NCBI RefSeq assembly: GCF_018130695.1
Contig: NZ_JAFCJX010000025.1
Coordinates: 58,444-122,443 of the forward strand
Length of the DNA stretch: 64,000 bases
Source: Bradyrhizobium jicamae
GTDB taxonomy: Bacteria > Pseudomonadota > Alphaproteobacteria > Rhizobiales > Xanthobacteraceae
Reading direction: 5' to 3'
A program made the translations under genes and the position numbers. This document shows positions 8,141 through 16,856 of the stretch, one piece after another. Position 1 is the first letter of the stretch. Every line of letters starts with the position of its first letter. Below the pieces are notes generated by a model. It saw only the letters and a list, made by a program, of their open reading frames with translations, did not search any database and was not told the origin of the DNA.

Positions 8141-8881
8141 TCAGTAGCGCGCGACGACCGGGCCGCCGAACTTGTAGTTCAGGCGGACGGTGACGAGATC
8201 GACGTCCTGGCCAATGCGGTCCGTGGCAAGAATCACGCCGGCCGTGGTGAAGTTGACGGTGCGATCCTGCATGAACAGGTGATTGTACTCGATCCCGGCC
8301 GACCAGTTCGGAGCGAAGGCGTATTCGAGACCGGCGCCGATGGTGCCGCCCCAGAGGGTGTCATCGCCCGCGGTGGCGAAGCGCACACCGGCCAGGGAGT
8401 TGATGTAGTTCTGGTTCGAGGTCACAGCCGCACCGCCCTTGACGTAGAACAGAACGTTGTTGGCGGCGTAACCGATCTGGCCGGTGAAGAGACCGAACGC
8501 ATCGATCTTCGAAGTGTTGACGAAGCCCGGGAACAGCAGGCTGGTGTTGCTGCCGTTGAAGTCAGCCCAGTTGCCCTGCGCTTCGAGACCGAACACCCAG
8601 GTGCCGGCCTGCCAGCGATAGCCGATCTGACCACCGACGGTGCCGCCGGTCGCGTCATGGCTGCCTTCCGGACCAACCAGGAACGGCGCGACCGAATCCC
8701 AGCTGTTGTGGCTCGAACCCCAACCGCCGTTCACGCCGATATAGAACCCGCTCCAGTCGTAGATCGCGGCGACCATCGGAGGCGGAGCCTTGGTGTAGGG
8801 GCGGGCCGCAAGGTCGGCCGCCGAAGCCGAGCCCGAGAAGGTCAGAAAGGCCGCAGCCACTGTGAGTAGAAGCTTCTTCAT
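8141..8881 (-). CDS. Omp25/Omp31-family outer-membrane beta-barrel protein
   Basis: Outer-membrane protein of 246 residues. It has a Sec signal peptide (MKKLLLTVAAAFLTFSGSASA, cleavage after ASA), then the hallmark YDWSGFYIGVNGGWG of the Omp25/Omp31 and OmpA-like opacity-barrel family in Rhizobiales. Alternating aromatic beta-strands follow, and the last strand ends with Tyr (VTVRLNYKFGG...ARY). GGAGGG lies 5 bp before the ATG at 8881. Monocistronic with its own terminator. The promoter carries the same 50-bp element as the neighbouring small-peptide gene. Such proteins are usually abundant surface proteins. Confidence 0.9.
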   Translation of the reverse strand: MKKLLLTVAAAFLTFSGSASAADLAARPYTKAPPPMVAAIYDWSGFYIGVNGGWGSSHNSWDSVAPFLVGPEGSHDATGGTVGGQIGYRWQAGTWVFGLEAQGNWADFNGSNTSLLFPGFVNTSKIDAFGLFTGQIGYAANNVLFYVKGGAAVTSNQNYINSLAGVRFATAGDDTLWGGTIGAGLEYAFAPNWSAGIEYNHLFMQDRTVNFTTAGVILATDRIGQDVDLVTVRLNYKFGGPVVARY

Positions 8882-8950
8882 GTGTCCCTCCAAGTGCAGT
8901 TCGCAAATCGAAATTTTTTGTGCCCTTAAATACGTAGCATCAGCCGCCCA

Positions 8951-9000
8951 AAAACTCTGTGTCTGACGGGTCACAGCCGGCAACATTCAGCAGCCGTATC
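8951..9000 (-). promoter_or_regulatory. Upstream element shared by the small peptide gene and the Omp gene (copy 2)
   Basis: 50 bp matching 7976-8024 with a few substitutions and one extra base; the dyad CTGTG...CACAG is kept. It sits 70 bp upstream of the Omp start. It also lies 160 bp upstream of the divergent Rieske oxygenase gene. The region 8882-9159 contains no other recognisable gene. Confidence 0.65.
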
Positions 9001-9159
9001 TCTTTGTTTTTAAAGGTAAAATCGTCCTTATATATGCACGCTTAGGTGCAGATACGGTAAAGGACGTGAATTGCGGAGTTCCTGGACGGGGCGCGTTGAC
9101 GCCCTGGAGGGCCTACGACAAGCTCCTGCAAAATCAATAATCAATCCGGAGGTACGCCC

Positions 9160-10500
9160 ATGCTCCGCGCCGAAGACAACAAGTTCCTCACCGAATCGGG
9201 GGCGGGGACGGGAATGGGCGAACTGCTGCGCCGGTTCTGGATTCCGGTGCTGCTCTCCAGGGAACTGCCCGAGCCGGACGGCACCCCGAAAAAGATCGTC
9301 GTGCTCGGCGAGGAGCTATTGGCCTTCCGCGATACGCGCGGCGTGGTCGGCGTCATCGATCAGTATTGCCCGCATCGCGGCGCCAATCTCTGGCTCGGCC
9401 GCAACGAGGAATGCGGCATCCGCTGCGTCTATCACGGCTGGAAGTTCGACACGTCAGGCGCCTGCGTCGACATGCCGACCTCCTATCCGGACCTCAACGC
9501 CAAGGACAAGATCCGCATCAAGTCCTATCCGGTCCGCGAATGGGGCGAGATGATCTGGGCCTATATGGGCCCGGCCGAAGCGATGCCGGAATTGCCCGCG
9601 CTGGAGATGGCGCTGCTGCCGGCCTCGCATCGCTACGTCACCAAGAAATGGCAGGACTGCAACTGGGTGCAGGCGGTCGAAGGCTCGATCGACACCGCGC
9701 ATTTCACCTTCGCGCATCTCTCCTTCGAAAAGGAGGAGAACGAGATACTCGACATCAAGAAGCATTTCGTGAATCCGCTGTCGCGGGTTGCGACCGAGCA
9801 CATGCGCTGGATCGCGGAAGACCCGCGGCCGGTGATCAAGATCAATCCGCATGACGCGGGGCTAACGGTCGCGGGCGGCCGGCTCACCGGCAGCGACAAC
9901 ATCTATTGGCGCATCGCCCAGTTCCTGATGCCGTTCCATGCCTATGCGCCGAGCTCGATGCCCGGCGAGAACATGTTCGGCCAGACCTTCGTGCCCGTGT
10001 CAGACACCAATTGCTGGATCTACACCTACGCCTGGAATCCGCATCGCCCGCTGACCGAGGCCGAGCGCATCGGCTACGACAATGGCAACGGCGTGATGGC
10101 CGTGGTCGACGAGAACTATGTGCCGCTGCGCAACAAGGGCAACGACTATCTGATCGATCGCCAGCTGCAGAAGACCAAGAGCTACACCGGCATCAAGGGC
10201 GTCTCCGAGCAGGACGCCGCCGTGCAGGACAGCCAGGGCCCGATCGCCGACCGCACCCGCGAGCATCTCGGCCCGACCGATCTCGGCATCATGCATTTCC
10301 GCAAGCTGATGCTGGAAGCCGCACGCGCCCTGCAGCAGGGCGAGGCCCCGCCGCATGTGAAGCGGCAGGATCGGTACACGGTGCGCTCGGGGGCTTGCGT
10401 GACCAGCAAAACGAAGGATCTGACCGCAGTGATGATCGAGCGCTTCGGCGATCCCGCGGGATTTGTCGGTGGTCCCGGGCAGAATGCTGCGGCGGAGTAA
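9160..10500 (+). CDS. Rieske non-heme iron oxygenase, alpha subunit (phthalate-dioxygenase type)
   Basis: Ring-hydroxylating oxygenase terminal component of 446 residues. The N-terminal Rieske [2Fe-2S] ligands are CPH (C70, H72) and CVYH (C89, H92). The mononuclear iron site is DTAHFTFAH (D178, H181, H186). Length and sequence (EWGEMIWAYMG, then EGSIDTAHF) match the one-component-alpha, phthalate 4,5-dioxygenase / carbazole-type group, which uses a separate FMN reductase. No reductase is adjacent, so the electron donor must be encoded elsewhere. The substrate is unknown. GGAGG lies 7 bp before the ATG. Confidence 0.92.
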   Translation: MLRAEDNKFLTESGAGTGMGELLRRFWIPVLLSRELPEPDGTPKKIVVLGEELLAFRDTRGVVGVIDQYCPHRGANLWLGRNEECGIRCVYHGWKFDTSGACVDMPTSYPDLNAKDKIRIKSYPVREWGEMIWAYMGPAEAMPELPALEMALLPASHRYVTKKWQDCNWVQAVEGSIDTAHFTFAHLSFEKEENEILDIKKHFVNPLSRVATEHMRWIAEDPRPVIKINPHDAGLTVAGGRLTGSDNIYWRIAQFLMPFHAYAPSSMPGENMFGQTFVPVSDTNCWIYTYAWNPHRPLTEAERIGYDNGNGVMAVVDENYVPLRNKGNDYLIDRQLQKTKSYTGIKGVSEQDAAVQDSQGPIADRTREHLGPTDLGIMHFRKLMLEAARALQQGEAPPHVKRQDRYTVRSGACVTSKTKDLTAVMIERFGDPAGFVGGPGQNAAAE

Positions 10501-10525
10501 GAACGAGCAGTAGCCGCATAACAAC

Positions 10526-10650
10526 CGTCGTCCTGGCGAAAGCCAGGACCCATTACCACCATTGCAAATTATTGGAGCGCGCTGTCGCCCCAGCCTTCGC
10601 CAAACGCACATTTGGGGGTAATGGGTCCCTGGCTTTCGCCAGGACGACGG
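10526..10650 (+). repeat. Long inverted intergenic repeat, GTCCTGGCGAAAGCCAGGAC family
   Basis: The two ends (GTCGTCCTGGCGAAAGCCAG... and ...CTGGCTTTCGCCAGGACGAC) are reverse complements enclosing about 70 bp. Each end is itself a hairpin. A related copy is at 38024-38164. It lies between convergent genes. Confidence 0.75.
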
Positions 10651-10652
10651 AA

Positions 10653-12260
10653 TCACAGCGGCATCTTCCGATACTCGCGATTTGCCAGGCTCGCCTCCTC
10701 CAGATCCAGGTCGCGCTCGATCCGTCGCCGCGTCTCGTCGGTGATCTTGCCGTCGCGCAGCAGGGCGTGGATGAACTGCCGCTCCGCGGTGATCAGCTCG
10801 CGCGTCAGCGCAGTGCCGGCGGCGGAGGCGTCGTGCTTGTCGGGGTCGAGCGAGTCGGGCAGCTGGTTGATGCGGATTTCGTGTCGCGAGCGCAACAGCT
10901 TCACCACCTCATCCGATAGCTCGCGATCGTCGGTGATGGCATCGAGCGATCGCAGCGCCGCCGCCAGTGCCTCGCGCCGCGCCGCGATCTCCGATTCATG
11001 TTCCGCGATGTGCTCGCTGCGGCCGTCTTTGGCGATGCCGAGCCAGCGCACCACCGGCGGCAGGGTGAGGCCGAGCCCGACCAGCGTCACCAGGATGACG
11101 CCGAAGGCGACGAACAGGATCAGGTCGCGATAGGGAAAGGGATCGCCGCTCGGCAGCGTCAGCGGCAACGCCAGCGCAGCCGCGAGCGAGACGGCGCCGC
11201 GCACGCCGGTGAAGGCGACCACGAACACCGCGCGCCATGACGGCAGCGGATCGCGTTCGCGCAGTTGTTTGTTGATCGCACGCGGAAGATAGGTGCCCGC
11301 GAACACCCAGAGGAAGCGCGCAACAATGACCATCACGGCGACCAGCGCTGTCACGGTCAGGATGTCATACAGAAAAAACGCCTTCGATTTCTCGAACAGC
11401 AGGCGCATCTGGAAGCCGGTCAGCAGGAACAGCAGGCCTTCGATCAGGAAGATCACGAGGTCCCAGAAGAAGATGCCCTGCAGGCGCGTCGCCGCCGAGA
11501 TCAGCAGCGGGCCGTTCCAGCTCATGTAGAGCCCGCAGGCGACGGTCGCGATCACGCCGCTGCCGCCGAAATGCTCGGGAATCCAGTAGGCGAGATAGGG
11601 CGTGATCAGCGACAGCGTGATCTCGACCTGCGGGTCGCGGGCGCGGCGGCGGGCGCGCAGGCTGAGCCAGCCGATCGCCGTGCCGAACGCCAGTTCGCCG
11701 GCGACGATGACGAGGAAGGTGCCGGTCGCCTTCGGCAGCGAGAACAGCCCGGTCGTGATCGCGGCCAGCGCGAAGCGGTAGAGGATCAGCGCGGTGGCGT
11801 CATTGGCGAGCCCTTCGCCCTCGAGCACGACGAGGATGCGGCGGGGCATGCCGAGCTTGCGCGCGATCGCAAGCGGCGCCACCACGTCGGGGGGAGCGAC
11901 GATGGCGCCGAGCAGGAAGCCGATGCTCCAGGGCAGGCCGATCAGGTAATGCGTCGCGGCCGCGACCATCGCGGCGGTGAAGATCACGCAGCCGACCGAG
12001 AGCAGGATGATCGGCCGCAAATTGGCTTTGAACTCGCGCCAGCTCATCGCGACGCTCGCCGAATAGATCAGCGGCGGCAGCACCACCAGCAGCACCAGCT
12101 CCGGCGGCAATTCCAGCGCCGGCATGCCCGGCACGAAGGCCAGCACGACGCCGACCAGCAGCAGCAGGATCGCCGGTGCGACATTGATGCGCCGGGCCAG
12201 CAGGGCGGCGCCCGCCAGCACCCCGAGCAGGAAGAGAAAGATCTGAAATTTGGCTTCCAT
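10653..12260 (-). CDS. Na+/H+ antiporter, CPA1 (NhaP/YjcE-like) family
   Basis: Inner-membrane monovalent cation/proton antiporter of 535 residues with about 12 membrane segments. Diagnostic segments are GAIVAPPDVVAPLAIARKLG, which carries the CPA1 ion-binding Asp region, GEGLANDATALILYRFA (the ND motif), and FTGVRGAVSLAAALALPL. The C-terminal cytoplasmic tail of about 130 residues is charged and helical (ERQFIHALLRDGKITDETRRRIERDLDLEEA), as in the YjcE/Nha1 bacterial subgroup. Start at the ATG 12260; upstream codons would run into the beta-lactamase gene. The role is pH and sodium homeostasis; the exact cation is unknown. Confidence 0.9.
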   Translation of the reverse strand: MEAKFQIFLFLLGVLAGAALLARRINVAPAILLLLVGVVLAFVPGMPALELPPELVLLVVLPPLIYSASVAMSWREFKANLRPIILLSVGCVIFTAAMVAAATHYLIGLPWSIGFLLGAIVAPPDVVAPLAIARKLGMPRRILVVLEGEGLANDATALILYRFALAAITTGLFSLPKATGTFLVIVAGELAFGTAIGWLSLRARRRARDPQVEITLSLITPYLAYWIPEHFGGSGVIATVACGLYMSWNGPLLISAATRLQGIFFWDLVIFLIEGLLFLLTGFQMRLLFEKSKAFFLYDILTVTALVAVMVIVARFLWVFAGTYLPRAINKQLRERDPLPSWRAVFVVAFTGVRGAVSLAAALALPLTLPSGDPFPYRDLILFVAFGVILVTLVGLGLTLPPVVRWLGIAKDGRSEHIAEHESEIAARREALAAALRSLDAITDDRELSDEVVKLLRSRHEIRINQLPDSLDPDKHDASAAGTALTRELITAERQFIHALLRDGKITDETRRRIERDLDLEEASLANREYRKMPL

Positions 12261-12319
12261 GGTGCGGTTCACTTCGCCCGGAAGCCGGCGCAGGTCAACA
12301 GGGCCAGCGCGTACGCTGA

Positions 12320-13177
12320 TCAGCCCAACTTTTGCGCCACCATTTCGCCGATCGCCGCGAACACCGTCTGCAGATCGGCTGACGTCGGATTGCCGCCTTG
12401 CGTATAGGCCGCGATCAGCACGGCCTGGTCCGGCTTCGGCCAGACCACGGCGATGTCGCCGGAGGCGTCCTTGCCGTTGTTGCCGGTCTTGTCGCCGATC
12501 GTCCAGTCCTTCGGCAGGCCGCCGCGCAGGCGATTGGCGCCGGTCTTGCAATTCACCATCCAGTCGGTGAGCCGCGCGCGCGAGTCCGCCGAGAGCGCTT
12601 CACCGACGATCAGGCGGCGCAGATTGCCGGCCATCGCCGATGGTGTGGTCGTGTCATGGGGATCGCCCGGCGGCGAGCGGTTGAGCTCGGGCTCGTTGTG
12701 ATCGAGCCTCGAGGTGGTGTCGCCGAGCGCGCGCCAGAATGCGGTCAGCGCTTCCGGCCCGCCGATCCGCGCCAGCAGCAGATTGGCGCAGGTGTTGTCG
12801 CTGAGCTCGACCGCGCCCTTGCAGAGGTCTGAGATCGACATCGCGCCGGACGACAGGTTCTCCTTCGCCACCGGCGCGTAGTCGAGCAGGTCGGCCTTGG
12901 TGTAGGAGATCCTCTCGTCGAGCCGGTCCTGCCCGCGATCGACTCGCGACAGCACGCAGGCCGCGAGCGAGGCCTTGAAGGTACTGCACATCACGAAGCG
13001 CTCGTCGGCGCGCCAGCCGAGCTTGCTGCCGGTCGCAATATTCTCGGCGTAAACGCCGATCTTGCCGCCGGTCTTGCTTTCGTAAGTCGCGAGCGGCGGC
13101 GGTGCGCCTTGCGCGAGCACCGGCCCCGCGGTGAGCCAGCCGAGGCCGGCCAGCAGGGTGCGTCGATCCATCATCAT
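12320..13177 (-). CDS. Class A beta-lactamase with a Tat-type signal peptide
   Basis: Periplasmic serine beta-lactamase of 285 residues. All class A motifs are present: STFK (S65, K68), SDN (126-128), EPELN (E162 and N166, equivalent to Ambler E166 and N170) and KTG (230-232). The N-terminus MMMDRRTLLAGLG...LAQG is a probable twin-arginine signal, known for several mycobacterial and alphaproteobacterial class A enzymes. C64 precedes the catalytic Ser, but no Cys follows KTG, so the C69-C238 disulfide of KPC/NMC-type carbapenemases is absent. The intact motifs predict penicillinase or cephalosporinase activity. No LysR-type ampR is adjacent. Confidence 0.93.
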   Translation of the reverse strand: MMMDRRTLLAGLGWLTAGPVLAQGAPPPLATYESKTGGKIGVYAENIATGSKLGWRADERFVMCSTFKASLAACVLSRVDRGQDRLDERISYTKADLLDYAPVAKENLSSGAMSISDLCKGAVELSDNTCANLLLARIGGPEALTAFWRALGDTTSRLDHNEPELNRSPPGDPHDTTTPSAMAGNLRRLIVGEALSADSRARLTDWMVNCKTGANRLRGGLPKDWTIGDKTGNNGKDASGDIAVVWPKPDQAVLIAAYTQGGNPTSADLQTVFAAIGEMVAQKLG

Positions 13178-13225
13178 GGGCGCGTTAGAGCAACGCGTTG
13201 CGATGGAATTGAGGCGGCGCGCGCG

Positions 13226-13600
13226 TCAGTCGCGCAGATCGTAGCGATAGGATTTCGACACGATCTGCCAGCCATCGGCGAGCTTCATCGCCACCAGATA
13301 GTCGGTGAAGTAGCGCGGCGGCAGCTGGCAACGCACCTTGATGAAGGCGGTTTTCTCATCGGAGCGGTCGATGGTGACGATGAAATCCTCGCGCGGCTTG
13401 CCTTCGGCTTTCGCCGACGGCCGCTTGCGCACCCAGGCGAGCCAGTCCGGCACGGTCAGGATCTTCAGCTCGCCTTTTTCCACCCAGCGCAAATCGGCGG
13501 AGGGATGGAACGCCTCGGCGAGCTTGTCGGCATTACCCTCATAGAGGGCGTCGAAATAGGTCTGCACCACGGCTTCGACGCTGGATCGGCTCGCACTCAT
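13226..13600 (-). CDS. NTF2-like / SnoaL-like small protein
   Basis: A 124-residue protein with the NTF2-like cone fold. The N-terminal helix VEAVVQTYFDALYEGNADKLAEAFHPSADLRWV is typical, and it ends in strand YLVAMKLADGWQIVSKSYRYD. This resembles the putative lumazine-binding / DUF4440 relatives. The start at 13600 is decided by GGGAGG 5 bp upstream; an open frame extends to 13711. Function unknown; family members range from isomerases to ligand-binding proteins. It is divergent from the GFA gene, with about 100 bp between them. Confidence 0.8.
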   Translation of the reverse strand: MSASRSSVEAVVQTYFDALYEGNADKLAEAFHPSADLRWVEKGELKILTVPDWLAWVRKRPSAKAEGKPREDFIVTIDRSDEKTAFIKVRCQLPPRYFTDYLVAMKLADGWQIVSKSYRYDLRD

Positions 13601-13698
13601 GAATTCCTCCCGGCAGGCGAAATTGATCTGACCGAGTTTAGCCATGACGCGCGCGATTGCGCTATGGGTTATCTTGACATCTGCGTGAGGGATTGGCC

Positions 13699-14127
13699 GT
13701 GACCGGATCAACGGAAGCGAATGCTCGCATCCTGGTTGGAGAATGCTACTGCCGCGCCGTGCGCTATGAGGTGGCGGACGCGTTCCGCTACGCGCTGAAC
13801 TGCCACTGCCCGGATTGCCGCCGCACCACGGGCTCGGCGTTCAAGCCGTTCGCCGGCATCGAGCGGGAAAAGCTTCGCGTTGTCGCCGGCGCCGACGATC
13901 TCCTGATCTACGGCGGCGAGACCAATCACAACGCGCATTGCCGGCACTGCGGCTCGCTGCTCTATTCACTGGTGCGCGACGGTGTTTTCGTCCATGTCAC
14001 GATGGGCACGCTGGTCGATGCGCCCACGATCCGCCCGACCGCGCACATCTTCGCCGGCTCCAAGGCGCCGTGGCATGAGATCACCGACGGCCTGCCGCAA
14101 TATCAGGGCCACGTGACCAAGACTTGA
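13699..14127 (+). CDS. GFA/CENP-V-domain zinc protein
   Basis: A 142-residue protein of the glutathione-dependent formaldehyde-activating (GFA) superfamily. The zinc-binding cysteines are GECYCRAVRYEV, NCHCPDCRRTTGSAF and HCRHCGSLLYSL, followed by HVTMGTLVD and the conserved HIFAGSKAPW. The role in formaldehyde handling is proven only for Gfa itself; most paralogues like this one are uncharacterised. GTG at 13699 is preferred because GAGGG lies 7 bp upstream; a TTG at 13693 is too close to it. Confidence 0.87.
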   Translation: MTGSTEANARILVGECYCRAVRYEVADAFRYALNCHCPDCRRTTGSAFKPFAGIEREKLRVVAGADDLLIYGGETNHNAHCRHCGSLLYSLVRDGVFVHVTMGTLVDAPTIRPTAHIFAGSKAPWHEITDGLPQYQGHVTKT

Positions 14128-14161
14128 ATGACCAAGACTTGAGGAATAGACGGCGGCCCGG

Positions 14162-14572
14162 CTAGTTCGTGATGGCAGACGAGACCGTCCGCGTCGGGGT
14201 GGCCTCGTTCGGTCCGAGCGAGAAGGCCAGCTCGATATTGTCCGCGCGCTCCTTGAATTCCCGGGCGACCGCCGCCCGCGTCAGTTCGGCCACCTCGCGC
14301 AGCGGCTTGTCCCCGACCATCTTTGGGAAAGTGACGCTGACGTTCTTGAGCCGGCCATTGGTCCAGTTGAAGCCGACGTCGGGCTTCACACCGACCGTGC
14401 CGGCAAGCTCGTTGGCCACCGCCTTGCAGTGCTTGAAGCCGTCGATCATGACCTCGACCATCTCGCAGCCGGCTAAGGTCGTGGCGAGCAGGGCCACGGC
14501 CGCGATCCGGCGCGTGATGCGGCCCCATCCCGCTGCCCTGGCCGATGGAACTGCCGCCTTGAACTCCCGCAT
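14162..14572 (-). CDS. Small lipoprotein of unknown function
   Basis: A 136-residue protein with a basic N-terminus and hydrophobic stretch ending in a lipobox (LATTLAGC), so it is probably a lipid-anchored envelope protein. The rest (VKPDVGFNWTNGRLKNVSVTFPK, then a helical EVAELTRAAVAREFKERADNIELAFSL) is not recognised. GGAGG lies 5 bp before the ATG. Convergent with the GFA gene and divergent from the caspase-like gene. Function not assigned. Confidence 0.65.
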   Translation of the reverse strand: MREFKAAVPSARAAGWGRITRRIAAVALLATTLAGCEMVEVMIDGFKHCKAVANELAGTVGVKPDVGFNWTNGRLKNVSVTFPKMVGDKPLREVAELTRAAVAREFKERADNIELAFSLGPNEATPTRTVSSAITN

Positions 14573-14759
14573 TGCCGCCTCCGCGCCAAATCACGACACC
14601 TCCGGCCCGCAGGATGCGAACCAAAGGCCTGCTCCTTGGACTAACGAGAGGGCGGTCTGGTTCAAGGCCGTGGACCGATCGTGAGGCACCTCACAAAGCC
14701 GCGCGCTCGCTTCTGGTAGTCAGTCCGGTGTGGTAGAAAAGTCCTTTAGTTCCGGAAGC

Positions 14760-16694
14760 ATGACCATGACGACATCCTTTGCATTGAACCGATTGGTCCT
14801 GGCCGCAGCCGCCCTGCTGCTGCTTGCCTGCGGGCCTGCCTTCGCCGAGAAGCGCGTGGCGCTGGTGCTGAGCAACGCCGCCTACCAGAACGTCACCCCG
14901 CTGACGAACCCCGTGAACGACGGCTCCGTCATCGCCCAGACGCTGAAGAATGCCGGCTTCGACATCGTGGACTTCCGCCGCGACATGCCGGCCGCCGAGA
15001 CTCGCCGCGCGCTGCGCGATTTTGCCGACCGCGCCCGCGATGCCGACATCGCCGTGGTCTATTACGCCGGCCATGGCATCGAGGTCGACGGCGCGAACTA
15101 TCTGATCCCGGTCGACGCGCGGCTGGAGCGCGACACCGACGTGTTCGACGAGGCGCTGTCGCTCGACCGCGTGCTGGTCGCGATCGAGCCCGCCAAGAAG
15201 CTGCGGCTCGTCATCCTCGACGCCTGCCGCGACAACCCCTTTGCGAAGACCATGAAGCGCACGGTCGCGACGCGTGCGATCGGGCAGGGCCTTGCCAAGG
15301 TCGAGCCGACCAGCCCGAACGTGCTGATCGCCTATTCGGCGAAAGCCGGATCGACCGCGGCCGACGGCGACGGCAAGAACAGCCCGTTCACGATGGCGCT
15401 GTCGCGGCATCTGACGACGCCCGGCCTCGATGTGCGCCGCGCCTTCGGCTATGTCCGCGACGACGTGCTCAAGACCACCAACAACCGGCAGGAGCCTTTC
15501 GTTTACGGCTCGCTCGGCGGCGAGGACGTGCCGCTGGTTCCGGCGCCCGCCAAGCCCGCCGCACCGGTGGCGGCGGCGCCCGCAGCCCCCGTGCCCAATC
15601 CTCAGGCCGAGGTGCGCCGCGACTATGAGCTCGCGCTGCAGATCGGCAACAAGAGCGCGCTGAACGCCTTCCTCGCGCAATACCCCGACGGCTATTACGC
15701 CAACCTCGCCAAGCTGCAGCTCGACAAGCTCGCCGCCGAGGATGCCCGCGTCGCGGCCACCGAAAAGGCGCAGCTCGCCGAGCGCGAGCGCGTGCGGCTC
15801 GCCGCCGAAGGCGCGCAGAGGACGCAGCAGGCCAAGGCCGAGGCTGACGCCAAGGCCGCCGAGCAGGCCCGGATCGCGGCCGAAAAGGCCAAGCAGGCCG
15901 CGCAGGAGCAGGCCACCGCCGCCGAGCAGAAGCGCGTCGTCGCCGAGAAGGCGCTGGCCGATCGCACCGCCGCGGACAAGGCTGCAGCCGACAAGGCCGC
16001 CGCCAACCAGGCAGCCGCCGTGCCGCCGCCAGCCGCGCCGCCGCCCGCCGACAAGAAGGTTGATCTCGCCGCGCTGACCGACGGCTCGCCGCAGGCTGAT
16101 GTGACGAAGTCGGTACAGACCGAGCTGCGCCGCGTCGGCTGCTTCACGGGCAATGTCGACGGCGACTGGAACGCGGCCGCGCAGCGCTCGCTGACGCAGT
16201 TCAACCGCTATGCCGGCACCAAGCTCGACGTCAAAATCGCAAGCGTCGACACGCTCGATGTCATCAAGCTGAAGCAGGCGCGGGTGTGTCCGCTGGTCTG
16301 CGAGCGCGGCTACAAGGCCGACGGCGATCGCTGCACGCGGATCACCTGCGCCGAGGGCTCGTTCCTCAACGACGACAATGAGTGCGAGAAGCGCCGCGAG
16401 AAGAAGCCGGTCGCCAAGCGCGACGACCGTGATGATCGCGCCTCGCGCCGCGATCGTCGCGTCCGTCCGGCCGAGATTGAAGCCGATCTGCCACCGTCGG
16501 CGGCGCCGCCGCGGGCACGTGAGCGCGCCCGGTCGCAGTTGAGCGCCGGTGCAGGCGGCGGCGGTGGTGGAGGTAGCACGGTCTGCGACAGCCGCGGCTG
16601 CCGCGCCGTCTCCCGCGGTTGCCACATCGAATACAAAGGCGGCGGCGGCCCGGCCGACAGCTTCGGCAACGGCAACGTCGAGGTGTGCCGATAA
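14760..16694 (+). CDS. Caspase-like (peptidase C14, orthocaspase) periplasmic protein with coiled coil and Cys-rich tail
   Basis: A 644-residue protein. Signal peptide of about 29 residues (LVLAAAALLLLACGPAFA), then a p20 caspase-fold domain (about 30-255) with the catalytic pair intact: His105 in YYAGHGIE and Cys156 in LDACRDNPF. Next is an Ala/Pro linker, a short TPR-like segment (YELALQIGNKSALNAFLAQYPDG), a long Ala/Lys/Glu coiled coil (about 335-430) and a peptidoglycan-binding-like segment (VQTELRRVGCFTGNVDGDWNAA). The end is a Cys- and Arg-rich tail with a Gly run. Orthocaspases cleave after Arg or Lys. The first ATG after a weak GGAAGC was taken as start; a GTG at 14730 is possible. 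Confidence 0.88.
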   Translation: MTMTTSFALNRLVLAAAALLLLACGPAFAEKRVALVLSNAAYQNVTPLTNPVNDGSVIAQTLKNAGFDIVDFRRDMPAAETRRALRDFADRARDADIAVVYYAGHGIEVDGANYLIPVDARLERDTDVFDEALSLDRVLVAIEPAKKLRLVILDACRDNPFAKTMKRTVATRAIGQGLAKVEPTSPNVLIAYSAKAGSTAADGDGKNSPFTMALSRHLTTPGLDVRRAFGYVRDDVLKTTNNRQEPFVYGSLGGEDVPLVPAPAKPAAPVAAAPAAPVPNPQAEVRRDYELALQIGNKSALNAFLAQYPDGYYANLAKLQLDKLAAEDARVAATEKAQLAERERVRLAAEGAQRTQQAKAEADAKAAEQARIAAEKAKQAAQEQATAAEQKRVVAEKALADRTAADKAAADKAAANQAAAVPPPAAPPPADKKVDLAALTDGSPQADVTKSVQTELRRVGCFTGNVDGDWNAAAQRSLTQFNRYAGTKLDVKIASVDTLDVIKLKQARVCPLVCERGYKADGDRCTRITCAEGSFLNDDNECEKRREKKPVAKRDDRDDRASRRDRRVRPAEIEADLPPSAAPPRARERARSQLSAGAGGGGGGGSTVCDSRGCRAVSRGCHIEYKGGGGPADSFGNGNVEVCR

Positions 16695-16856
16695 GTCCTT
16701 CTTCGCCTCTCCCCGCCTGCGGGGAGAGGCCGGATCGCATCGTAGATGCGATCCGGGTGAGGGGGAGCCTCCGCGACTCCGCCTCTCACAATTTTTGCGG
16801 ATGCAGCCCCTCACCCCAACCCTCTCCCCGCAAGAGCGGGGCGAGGGGGCGTTAGA
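16695..16856 (+). repeat. CTCTCCCC-type palindromic intergenic element
   Basis: Composite of hairpins: CCTCTCCCC...GGGGAGAGG, a GGATCGCATC...GATGCGATCC stem, and CCCTCTCCCCGC...GCGGGGCGAGGG. It is the first of several related elements in this window (20898, 31324, 32537, 33717, 39044, 63766). It lies between convergent genes and has no coding signal. Confidence 0.75.

Noticed and set aside
8951..9000. IS end or mobile element border
   Set aside because: The two copies are in direct orientation upstream of genes, with no transposase and no target duplication, which fits shared promoter sequence better.
12320..13177. Carbapenemase-type beta-lactamase (C69-C238 disulfide)
   Set aside because: A Cys precedes the catalytic Ser, but the residues after KTG are Asn-Asn-Gly with no Cys, so the KPC/NMC-A disulfide cannot form.
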